NCBI GenBank assembly: GCA_013399115.1
Contig: VXAA01007212.1
Span: 583,976 to 647,975 of the forward strand
Length of the DNA: 64,000 nt
DNA from: Anseranas semipalmata
Lineage: Eukaryota; Chordata; Aves; Anseriformes; Anseranatidae
Direction of reading: 5' to 3'
The notes beneath the pieces were generated by a model that ran no database searches, was not told the DNA's origin, and was given only the letters and a program-made list of their open reading frames with translations. Every line of letters begins with the position of its first letter. The first letter of the stretch is position 1. Positions 1 through 55,190 of this stretch are shown here, piece by piece. The position numbers and the translations under genes were made by a program.

Positions 1-320
1 GGAATTAATATTTTTAGGTTTTATTCTTATACTGAGACAAGGCAGGAGAAGGAGGGGGAGCAGAATTACTTCTCTCAAATCCACTTGTCCTTTCCTGTTT
101 AGTACTCCTCTTTTACATGATTTGTTGAAATGAAAACATTTCAACTTCTAGGTTTTAGAGACAGGGGATTCTTAGAATTTTTAGATATGCCTTGAAGATT
201 TTCTGAACATTGACCAGTCAATGCCTTGTCTACCTACACTAATTAAACATATAGGGCTTTTTATTTTTAGAAAGAAGAGCTTCATAAGTACATCAGCCTT
301 TTAAGCATCTTATTACTTAC

Positions 321-44497
<44,177 letters not shown>

Positions 44498-47030
44498 CTG
44501 AAAAATGAGGAGAGAAGACAGATATTGAGCTTCAAGAAAAGCACATAGTTTTCACACAATTGGTATATGGTTGTTGAATTTGGACACAGTTTGAGTTAGT
44601 CTAATACTTCAGTGCAGTTCACAAATTTTGTTGACTTTCACACAGGCGATACTTGGCATCTTTAGAGTGACATGGTCAGAAGTCTAAAGCTTATGATCTT
44701 TGAAAGAGGAAATTGAACTTGTTCAGTCTGGAGAGATATAATATTTATCTACCTGCATGTTTCCGTACTAATTTATATAGATGGACCCTAGTACATTTTG
44801 GCAATTCCGGTTTAAAAGGACAGTTCTGGAATATCATGGAATCCTAGTTGAATTTCAAGTTTGGGTTTGATATGTTAAAGTCAATTGGTCCTGAGCCTAT
44901 ACTTAAATGTATAACTTACTTAGCCAACATCGTAACGGATATGCTTTTGTCAGATGATACCTTAATGTTTGAGCAAATTTTCCATCAACTGGAATAATAT
45001 CTGATAGGACTTTAATCGTGAAGTGTAATGAATACATTAATTGAGGAGGATCATGCACAGAGAATCCAGAGACCTCATTTTCACCACACCATCAGATCTA
45101 GAGTTCAGTGTTCAGTGCAAGCAGTAAGTAAAAAATATCAGTCCAGCTGCTCTGTGTAGAACCTACAGTTGGTTTGTTTGTTTCTTTCTTTCACTTATGT
45201 TTTTTTGTTTGTTTTTTTGTTTGTTTGTTTGTTTGTTTTAGTCTAAATCACTTCACTGATAAAGAAACTAGGCTTTCTATCCTATTTGAATGTTATCCTT
45301 TGGGATGCCATTGTGCTCTAATCTGGAAACATAAGAACAAAAATAGATAAAGCTTATTTTTTTAGATAGTTAAAGGAAGCTTATTGTTAACCGATAAAAG
45401 CATAAGGACTCTAGACTGGTTGAAAATAGGAATATTTATTGGAGACAGTGTATTGACTTACAGTTCAACTACTTGCAACAAGCAAAGATTTAAAAGGTTG
45501 AAATCCTCAAGTGTAACAGTAGAAGGCTGATACTAACCTTTGTCATGTTGTGGGTATTAACCTTTTGGACCCCATCTCAGCTCATATTCAGGAAATAAAG
45601 TTTTAATTTCTGTCGCACAGAAATGCTGGTAAGGGTGTTCCTTTGCACACAGGTCTAAATATAGCTAAAGCATACTTTTCATTCTTAACAAATTCATGTA
45701 ATGTTTAAAAGGGAGAAGTGCTTTTAGTGCAAAGATAATTTTAAGCTGAGTGTGTGAAAATGATATGGTTTAGGAACTTCCAGTCACATACACAAATACT
45801 ATAACAAATTGTTGTAGAGGGTCCAAACAGAATCCCTCACTAGAGGGAAAGGGCTCAATGCTGTTAGCCTGGTCACAGCACCTATCATGTAATAAAAAGG
45901 AAAATGTATATTAAAGGCCAACAGACACAGAGTCTCATTATAATAAAATAGCTTTACTTAGCTTTATAGCAATTTTTTTTACTGCTCTGCCTACTAACAT
46001 AGTAAGTTTTTCTTTGTGGCCCAAGATTGTATGAAAATTTCCATAAGGAAAAGTACATCTTGGAACATCACCCCTTCACTACCATGAAATTTCTGACTGC
46101 CCCCACTGCAAATAAAATCACATCTCTGTGGTGTGGAAGTCTTTTTCTTATATGGAGAAGTACTAACAGGAAATTATTGACTGTATACTTATCATTTGGA
46201 AATTTAATAGCTAGAAACAGGGCTATTCTTACTACCACTGAATTAGAAAACTCTCTCTGGCTCACTGATCTAAGCACTGTCCAGGCTCAGATGGAAGGGT
46301 TATGAGCATTTTGAGGGACTTGGCTTAAGTTTTTCTTTCATTTTGAAAGTTATTTCATGGCCTACAATATCCTCAAAGTAACTGCATTTTTAATTGGTTT
46401 CACTCACATTGTTTCATTTATTGATGATTTTTATAAAAGATTGCCCATTTGGGTTGCTACTAATTATCAACAAATAATAAGAGTAGTTTAGTAAGTGTGA
46501 ATGCTGTCCCAGGAAAAAATAGGCATGACTTTGTGTTCATTTCAAATACAGATAAACCACAGGTCTTATTTTGTAGAAAACTTTGGTTTTCCTTCACAAA
46601 AATCACACTTAACATTTGGTTATTATTAAAGGCAGCAACCAACTCGACACAGCAAACTAGATATAGTCACTAACTTTAGGAGTTTACTGTATAAATAAAT
46701 TCAAGTTCCTCCTAGAAACATTTTTGCCAGTGTAAAACTGTCAGTGTACTACACAGTCAAGGTTTAGATACAGCTGTTCCACAAAGCTGTGCTTTGCAGT
46801 GATGGAATATAGTCACTTGTCATGACCAAAACTCAATATCCTGACCCCCGTGCATTTTTACAAATATGCAAGGTCTCCTATCACACAGTGGTGTTGGTTA
46901 GAAATCACACATCTTTGCAGTCTTGGCTTACCTAGCAGTTGGCGCAAGTGTTATCCAAAATCTACAGTGCAGGCCAGACCTAAAACACTATTATTATAGT
47001 CCAAACTTAATCTCACATATGCAGACATAC
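44498..47030. other. Upstream region without recognised exon
   Basis: AT-rich sequence upstream of the first supported MYBPC1 exon. It is probably the first coding-side intron. It contains a (TTTG)n tract at 45171-45240. The minus-strand splice-like pair at 46932-46961 (30 bases, good donor gtaagc) has an in-frame stop, so it could only be untranslated. Confidence 0.6.
45171..45240 (+). repeat. (TTTG)n simple repeat
   Basis: Interrupted tttg units with a tttc stretch in the middle. Confidence 0.85.
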
Positions 47031-47034
47031 AAGG

Positions 47035-47162
47035 AGGTACTCAAAACCTGAGCAATGTCATGGGCAACATGCTCTACTTGACACTGTTTTGAGCAGGAAG
47101 GTTGGACTAGACAATCTCCAGAGGTCCTTTCCAACCTCAACTATTCTGCAGTTCTGTGAATT
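47035..47162 (+). mobile_element. CR1 LINE 3'-end fragment
   Basis: The segment carries ggaaggttggactagacaat, ctccagaggtcctttccaac and the terminal attctgcagttctgtgaatt. This is the conserved 3' untranslated end of avian CR1 with its diverged 8-bp repeat. Only about 125 bases are retained (a strong 5' truncation). The orientation is plus, opposite to MYBPC1. Confidence 0.88.
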
Positions 47163-47959
47163 GCAAGAAGATGGCTGAAGCCAGACCTGGAAGTCAGTGT
47201 TTTCTTTCCTAACCACAGGTCAAGGCTTTTCAGGCTTTTGCTAGGAAAACTGAGGCAAAAGCTGAGCTGAGGGGAGAGACCCGAAGTATGGAGTGGGAGG
47301 CAAAAAAGGAAGGGAGAGAGTTTCAGGCATTGGAGGTGGCAAAGACATGGGAGATGTTTCAGCATAATCTTTTGGCCACGTGTGACCCCTTCCATGGTCA
47401 TGGTTGGCTTACAGTTCCATTCCTGAGGACAGCCAGGAAAAAAACATTAATAGCACCAAGTAGTTTCCACCTCCCCAAAGAATGATAACCCTCTCTGGCT
47501 GACCTCTGCAACAGGCTTGTCAGCTAGGAAAGGGCTCTGTGCACTCAACCAGCAGCTTACTGTTGTGGTCTTTCCCTAGGAGGCATGCTTGCTGGAGTTC
47601 CCAAATGCCATTCTCGACAGCCCCGTTGCCTAATATGGTGCTCTGTCAAGGGTTTCTCAGGGGGCTGATGGTGGAGAAAGTGTTGCCAGCAGGCACTGGT
47701 CAGCCCCTTAGGAGAAGAAGCATTCTTCAGTGGGTTGGAACGAGCCTCTTGAGCTACAGGGGACAGAGCCCATTGAAGGTCCAATAAACAAGTAGATAGA
47801 CATTATAATGTCAATTTGGTCTTCTACTTAGCAACTAAAGCTAATTTCTGTCTCACAGTTCCTAAGACAAAAAGTGATGGTGTCTTCTATGCAGTTCTTT
47901 ATTTAAGAAGCCAAGAATGTTGCATTTCAATGGGTTGTGTTGTGCTAAACACAGATCTT

Positions 47960-48025
47960 GGTTTTTTTTTTGTTTTTTTTTGTTTTTTTTTTTGTTGTTG
48001 TTTTTGTTTTTTTTTGTTTTTTTTG
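47960..48025 (+). repeat. T-rich (T8-9G)n tract
   Basis: Repeated runs of 8-10 T separated by single G, including a gttgttg interruption. Its complementary reading produces a meaningless Lys/Thr-rich open frame. Confidence 0.85.
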
Positions 48026-51000
48026 GATTTGAAACTTGTAAAGCAACTGACTATATATGTCTACATCAAGAAAAGGAATTAACTTAGCAGTGCTTTCTAC
48101 ACGGCTGCTAAGAAAGGATAACATATTAAGAAGTATAGTTAGCAAATAAAATGAAAGCACAACTGTCACTTAGGATAATAGCTCCAGAAGTGCTTTCATG
48201 TCTCAGCCATGTCATGAGATGCATTCAGGATCCAGTTTGACATAGAATATGAGCACGTAGAGCCAAGACATTTTTATTTGTGATTTATAATTATACATGC
48301 ACACATACACCCTTGAAAATCAGCAGGAGATGCAATTTGACCCATTACCAACAATTTTCCATCACTGTTCCACATTTACCATCTCCAATTTTTCAGATAA
48401 AATAAGACTTAAAGTCCCTTGTTATGCATATACATAACTAAGCTTTAAAAAGTTCCATGAGACTACCCATGTGCTAAAGTTATGAAAATGCTTAACCATG
48501 TTAAACTGGGACTATCATTACTTAAAACTTCAATTCCATTTTAGGTCTGGCTGCACTGACATCCGACCTGCAATAACCACAAGATGCTTTGGCAAGGAAT
48601 TGGAAGGGTGCTTATGTGTCATGGCCAGTTTTCAAAGTCTCTAAATTCCCACTTCCACTGGCTTCTATGACAGCAACAAGCATAGAAACTCCCTGACATC
48701 ATATATATTACTTTTCACATTGGAGTGTAAACATAATGAGGCATGCTGACAGTTCTAAAACAGTTCCCAGGTCCTACTTTACTACTGTGCTGGAATCGAT
48801 CTGTCCCAAGACTTGCAGTTCAGACCATTTGAGAGCTGCAGGTTGTCTCCAGCATACTGGGAAAGAGGTCTGGCTGTATAATCCTTCTAATCTTGTGACT
48901 CTGTACTCATGACCAGGTTTGTTTTGGGTAGGCTTAAGAAGAATGCTCAATGATACTGGAAAATGAGTAATGTCGTCGCCCCCCACCCTTAGGTGAAGAA
49001 AATGACCTTGAGCATTAAATCAGGCCTTGTACAAAGTCTAAAGATAGCATTTCACTATCCCTGGGCTGGAACATTCACAAGAGGGAGGAGGAAATTCTCC
49101 TGCATTTATTTCTTCCTGCAGTTAAATGTAGATTGGTTACAACCCAGCAAAGACTCTGGTCTGAACAGCCAAAGGATTCAGGATCTCACCCACTCTGACC
49201 AGAGGGCTTACTCCCATTTGCCTGAAAGGGAAACCAGGACTATAGCTGCATCACCATGGACACAGGTATGATATCTGTCTGTGTAACAGCAGCATATTAA
49301 AGTGACTTTCATATGTCAAAGAGCACGAGGATAATCACTTAATGCTTTTTGTCACAAAGACCTGTCAACTTGTGTCAAATTTAAGTAGGTGGATTAAGCT
49401 TGTGGACATAGCTTCAAGGGATCAGACAAATATAACTATTACGTAGGCATTCCTAAAGTGCTGACTCTGCTTGTCAAACAAAAATAGACAAAATACTAGT
49501 TTGGGAGAGAACATGGCTCCCTGCAACCCTTGTGCAGTTGTTGTATGTAAGGATTCTCCTCTGCGTGCAGCCCCTAAAAAACACAAGAACTGTGCTTGTG
49601 GCACTTTGCTTTCTCTGGGGGCAGAAGGTGCTCCACCAAAATAGGTGGGCAGGGAAAGATCAAGGATGTGGAACAGTTACTAGACAAACCTCATGTCCAG
49701 ATGATCAGCAGAGAAAAGTAGTAAAGCTACTTGCTTTCACTACTGCTTACATTCCCGGAAAAAAAAAAATATATATATATATCCTGTGGAGAAGAGAAAT
49801 GACTAAAAATGATCAGACCATTATCTGTGGGTCACTTCACCCAAGCCAGTACAGAATTACAGGGTCATCAGTGATGTGATTAAAAGCCATAGTCTCATCT
49901 TTTGGAAAACAGAATCTTGCTCAACAGAACTATAGACATTAATGGAGCATGATGAGCATTTCATTGGTAAGCAATCGTGTTAGGAAACCACAGATTAAAT
50001 GAGCTGGGAGACAGATAGCTTGATCCAAAATCATTTCTAATCAATAAAAGTGCTCCCATTGCATTCAGTTGGACTTAACTTGAAGCAAATACCTGTTCTC
50101 ATCAATAAAGAGCGGAATAATTAGCAGTCTGCAAAACATGAACACAATCATACAGACAGGGTCTTCCCTCTGCCTCATGAGTCTGAGTTGTCAACTGAGA
50201 AATAATGTTACTTGCGTATAACTTCTACAAACAGTTCCCAATCTGAGTGGAAGCAGTAAACTATAATCCCAGCTGACATCATTACCTTTTTTTTTTTTTT
50301 TTTAGAATTTCCATGGACATTTTCTATGTTACTTTTAAAATAAAGCTACAGAAGGCATTCCAACCACACTTCAGTCCTAGGTCCTGAGAGCAAAAATGCT
50401 TTAGACTTTAGTCTAAACCAGTGTAAAGGGCTGAATTTACAAAGCAATGGTGCTCTCGTGCCCTGCCTACTTTACTATTATTGTGATCAACAATATGATG
50501 GAGTTGGACAGATAAATTTATTAATATATTTCTATTTACTGTTTCCAGTTGTAATGATGATATAGGCAGATGAGACCATCTGTTTTGGCTCTCTGTGACT
50601 GTTTCTGATTAGATATGAAAGCAGTAACCTTAGGTTAAACACTGTCTCTTATTGCAAGAAATTGAACAAATCAGCATGTTCACTGAAGCTGCAATTATTT
50701 GTATATTCCACCAATTAAAAGCTTCATAACCCAGTAATGCATCTTCAGGTGGAGAATGGAGGAGAAATAAACTTAGTATTTAGTTTTAGATTTAGTTTTA
50801 TATATGATTAAAATTAAAAATTCCTACTGAGTTTCAGCTTGTGGGGAAAAAAAAAAAGCAAAATGAAGAATAATAATTAGTCCCAGCATACAATCTCACC
50901 TACAATACTCCTGTTTCAAGAAAAGTCCATATACTTCCAATTATATAGGATTTTAGGGGCCACAGGTTCAGATCAAACCATCATGTGATGAATGCAGAAT

Positions 51001-51296
51001 GTTCCTTGATTAAGAAGGACTGAAAAACTGAGTGAACAGTTGGAACAAAATGCCCAGTAATATTGAAATCTCTGGAGCAGACACCAAAGCAACAGCTTAT
51101 AGATCCACTTGAGGAGCTGTGGCGTACTTGTTGACTCCAGATTTTGTCTTCATTGCCATCCATAAGTATGGAGCTACATAAAACAACCATCACTTGGATA
51201 GCTTTTGTTTTCCTTGCAGTTCCCATTCTCCTATGATGATGTTATTAAATCAAATGTGATCATATGTGAGCTTCCACAATTTTCTCATTTCTGACA

Positions 51297-51332
51297 AGAA
51301 CTTTGCTTTCATATAGAACTTTGCTTTCATTA
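51297..51332. repeat. 18-bp tandem duplication
   Basis: agaactttgctttcat occurs twice in direct succession (51297-51314 and 51315-51332), identical over 16 bases. Confidence 0.85.
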
Positions 51333-54064
51333 ATCACTAAAGAACACTGTAACCATGACCTTCAACAAACATAATTTCTTTAATAAAATATATGTTTACA
51401 TAACTGTATTCTCCTAAGTTTATGCAAATAGACCGTACAGTAAAGGACTACATCATCTATGCATTAAAAACAAAACAAAACAAAAAACACTATATCTCAT
51501 CTCTGGTAGGAGGGAGGTAGCCATCAGCAGTCAGCACCCTCATCAGATGATGCAAGACTTCCTTGGCAAGCTTGAAGTTGCATATGTACTGTAACTGGGA
51601 ACTAGACAGCTGCCAAGAGTTGACAGTGTTTAAAATAGATAAATAAAGTTAAAGTTGGTGGCTTTAATCGAGTTATCAAGTTCTCATGCTTTCTCAAACT
51701 CATTTTTAACCTACTCAACCCACAAAGTACAAACATAGAGTAAATAAATTTCATTTGTATTTCCATTCTATTTCCATCGTATCTTTCTTCTCTTATGCTT
51801 ATCAAAGAAATCAATCCATAAAAATTGGCTGCTGAGCACTTGTGCATCTAAGAGAAAAAAAACATTATTCATACTTGTGTCTCACAGATCACACTGTCAG
51901 CAGACTACAATTTGAGGGCCACACTTTGCTGAAATTTTCTGATTTTTTTTCCATTGAGAAATTTTCTAACTTATTGCATCATTAAAAACAAAGTCCTTCT
52001 TTTTAACTTCCAAAATTGAAATTTTTGTGATGCTGTCTATCCTGCAAAATCGTGTAGGCAAAGCTTTGCTGGTTACACTATCTATACAGCAAAAGAATTT
52101 TGCTGAGATGTGTTAAAGTGTTTACCAAAGTTAAAAAGTTTACGAAGTTACAAAGTTTACTAAGTTATGCTGATAAGGTAATTCAGTTTGCCATCATGAC
52201 TGTACCTTTAAGAGAAGGCTTTGTCAGCACAGCTGTACCTGCAAAGCCATTGAAAAATTCTCCAGGCCTGAGTCTGTTTGTGGCTATGCTGATTGATCTT
52301 TTATTCCATATCTTGCTGTGGTAGGTTTTATTTCCATGTTTGCAAATGAAAATATTTTATTTTGAACTATCATTGCAAAACTTGTTATAAAATGTGGTTT
52401 ATGCCATCCCAAAGGTCACTGAAATAACTCTTACCTGACGTTTTCATCACAGTATTTTCATAGTGAAAACTGGAAATTCAACCCAGAGTCAGCTTCTTCC
52501 TACTAAAGGTAGTGAAGGATATGCTCTATGACAGAGGCTTTCAAACTTTTCTGTATTATGACACCATTTCAGTTTATATATCACTAATTTAATGTAAGTT
52601 TAAAATGATTCCATACTCTAGAAATTCTTATATTCATCACCTGCCTATTCTTGATGATATGAACCATTCTTTAATGTTGATTTATTTGATGTACTTCATG
52701 GTTCTGGCTCCAGTTAAACAGTCTATATCTAAAGGATAGCACAGATTTCCTATTTTTACTTTGTAAAAACAACAGTAATAGAGCCCTGAAGTACCTGATT
52801 TGAACTTCCCAAGCTCAGAGAGTTACCACTCCGGTTCCATACCTGAAAGCCTGAGCTCTACTAAGTCTCAACAGTTAGTACAGATTTTTGTCTTACGCTG
52901 TATTAAGAAGGGGCTGTAGGTGCACTGGAATCTCTACAGAATCACCCCCACCATACTATACTGTGAGTATCCACTCTGCCTTTTTTACAGTGTATGTTAA
53001 AAAAGTCCCATTAAGGTCTGTGAGCGGATCCACACCATGCTCCTAAACCTGATGGTCTGTATTTATTTGCTAGTGACCCATAAGTGGCGCTGCTGGCTAA
53101 CAACATTGCCTATGTCCAGCATCACTGTCTGTGGGATCCCAGCCCCAGGTATGGCTGTGTTTTCCAGAGAGCAGAGAGGAGTAGGAGCAGGTCTGATTCT
53201 TGTCTTCACATTAAAAAATAGTTATCTGGCTCATAGGTCAAAATTTAATGATCCACGTTTTAGTATTTGCAGGGGCAAAAGACACAAATCTGTGGAAAGC
53301 CAGATTTTTCTAGGTCCAATGTTCAGGAGACAGTCTTTTCTGCATAAACACAGAATGTATGAACACTGCACAGTTTTGATTTCTTTAGATTCATGGAATG
53401 TTGCAACATATTTCTTATGTACTAAGTTGCTTATACAATAAGTTATTTCTGGCTGCAGCTGCTAATAAGAAATCAAGCTTTCAAAATGACTCCTAGCCCA
53501 GCCAAGTGAAATTCTGCTTTAAATACCCCGAATCTAATTCATCTTTGTTATGTAGTTACTGAAAGCAATTAAATCGTTCATTAGAAAAGTTTGACCATGT
53601 GTGAAAAAGTATGGCAATAGATAGATATTTTTCTCAATTTCATATCTTCATTGCAATAGTTTGTTGATATTTTTTTTTTCCTGTGGAAGCAAAGACTTTC
53701 ACTTAGTTCAATAGATTTCCTGGGGAAAAATCAAGGCAAAGGCACCATGATATGATACCAGAGACAGCAGTACACCAAGCAGTACTAATTTCCTTTCTGA
53801 AAGCTGCAAAACACGATAGAGTGGACAAAAGGTTATTGTATTAAGTGCTTCAGAAAACAAAGAACTGCTGCTCAGGAACTACACTAATCTATTATTCAAA
53901 TTTAACAATATATTTTCAATGACAGTTGCACTTCTAGTTATACGATAAAATTCAGCAATAACATTGAAAGGGCAGTTATTTCAAAAGATCATAAAATCAT
54001 AGAATCATAGGATCATTTAGGTTGGAAAAGACCTCTAAGATCATCTAGTCCAACCTTTGACCTA

Positions 54065-54451
54065 GCACTGCCAAGTCCAAGACCACTAAACCATGTCCCT
54101 AAGCACCACATGTACAGGTCTTTTGAATACCTCCAGGGATGGTGACTCAACTGCTTCTCTGGATAGCCTATTCCAATGCTTCACAACCCTTTCAGTGAAG
54201 AAATTTTTCTTAATATCTAACCTAAACGTCCCCTGGTGCAACTTAAGTCCATTTCTTCTTGTCCTATCGCTTGTTGCTTGGGAGAAGAGACTGACCCCCC
54301 ACCCCACTACAACCTCCTTTGAGATAGCTGTAGAGAGCAATAAGATCTCCCCTGAGTCTCCTCTTCTCCAGGCTAAACAACCCCAGCTCCCTCAGCCACT
54401 CCTCATAAGACTTGTTCTCCAGACCCCTCGCCAGCATCGTTGCCTGTCTTT
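54065..54451 (-). pseudogene. CR1 ORF2 C-terminal fragment
   Basis: The minus strand encodes a segment with [19 protein letters not shown] in one frame. After a frame change comes [20 protein letters not shown] and SLEVFK in another, and the frame closes near 54086. This is the familiar end of CR1 ORF2, with at least one frameshift. Confidence 0.85.
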
Positions 54452-54715
54452 NNNNNNNNNNNNNNNNNNNNNNNNNNNNNNNNNNNNNNNNNNNNNNNNN
54501 NNNNNNNNNNNNNNNNNNNNNNNNNNNNNNNNNNNNNNNNNNNNNNNNNNNNNNNNNNNNNNNNNNNNNNNNNNNNNNNNNNNNNNNNNNNNNNNNNNNN
54601 NNNNNNNNNNNNNNNNNNNNNNNNNNNNNNNNNNNNNNNNNNNNNNNNNNNNNNNNNNNNNNNNNNNNNNNNNNNNNNNNNNNNNNNNNNNNNNNNNNNN
54701 NNNNNNNNNNNNNNN
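54452..54715. other. Assembly gap (264 Ns) inside CR1
   Basis: The sequence is undetermined. The gap joins the reverse-transcriptase block LGPVLFNI to the ORF2 C-terminal part, so the missing bases are CR1 sequence. Open frames spanning it are meaningless. Confidence 0.99.
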
Positions 54716-54811
54716 AAGATATTGAAGAGAACTGGCCCTAATATTGAGCCCTGGGGGAACATCACTAGTGACCAGCCTCCAGCTGGTTTTAACTCCATTC
54801 ACCACAACTCT

Positions 54812-55190
54812 TCAGGCTTGGCCACCCAGCCAGTTCTTTACCCAGTGAAGTGTACACTCATCCAAGCCATGAGCAGCCAGATTCTTCAGGAGAATGCTGT
54901 GGGAAGCAGTGTCAAAAGTTTTACTAAAGTCTAGGTAGACCACATCCACAGCCTCTCCCTCATCCACTAAGTGTGTCACTTTGTCACAGAAGGAGATCAG
55001 GTTCATCAAACAGGACCTGCCTTTCATTAGCCCATGCTGACTGGGCCTGATCACCTGGTTGTCTAGTATGTGTCACATGATAGCACGCAAGATGATCTGC
55101 TCCATAACCCTTTCTGGCACCGAGGTCAGACTGACAGACCTGTAGTTCCCTGGGCCCTTCTTCCAGCCTTTCTTGTAGATGGGTACTTAA
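54812..55190 (-). pseudogene. CR1 ORF2 reverse-transcriptase fragment
   Basis: The minus frame reads RPSQHGLMKGRSCLMNLI, then the reverse-transcriptase motif VVYLDFSKTFDTASH with its catalytic Asp, then KNWLGGQA. Further upstream, RSVSLTSVPERVMEQI is visible before an in-frame TGA near 55074. A second stop follows QA. The next conserved block, FPQGSILGPVLFNI (about 54720-54765), reappears beyond it. It is a broken gene with no expected function. Confidence 0.88.

Larger units (their letters stand above)
47163..53987. other. Region without recognised gene
   Basis: AT-rich sequence with a T/G-rich run at 47960-48025, a T-run at 50286-50304, an 18-bp duplication at 51297-51332 and a decayed short tandem repeat at 52111-52166. 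A weak candidate initiator exon (minus, 52435-52469) is treated as a finding only. No coding domain is recognised on either strand. Confidence 0.6.
53988..55190 (-). mobile_element. CR1 LINE, 5'-truncated, minus strand
   Basis: The 3' end lies at the low-coordinate side, where atcataaaatcatagaatc is the reverse complement of the CR1 terminal ATTCTRTG repeats. It is followed by the conserved ttggaaaagacctctaagat block. Upstream on the minus strand are the ORF2 C-terminus and part of the reverse transcriptase. The element is truncated at about 55190 inside the reverse-transcriptase gene and interrupted by a run of Ns. In-frame stops and frame changes show that it is dead. It lies upstream of the visible MYBPC1 exons in the same orientation. 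Confidence 0.92.

Noticed and set aside
49186..49218. 33-base minus-strand segment between ctttcag and gtgaga
   Set aside because: It contains an in-frame stop when read in the phase required by the MYBPC1 tail.
50890..50920. Strong acceptor and donor 11 bases apart on the minus strand
   Set aside because: The length is not a multiple of three and the segment has no start codon, so it cannot be a tail exon.
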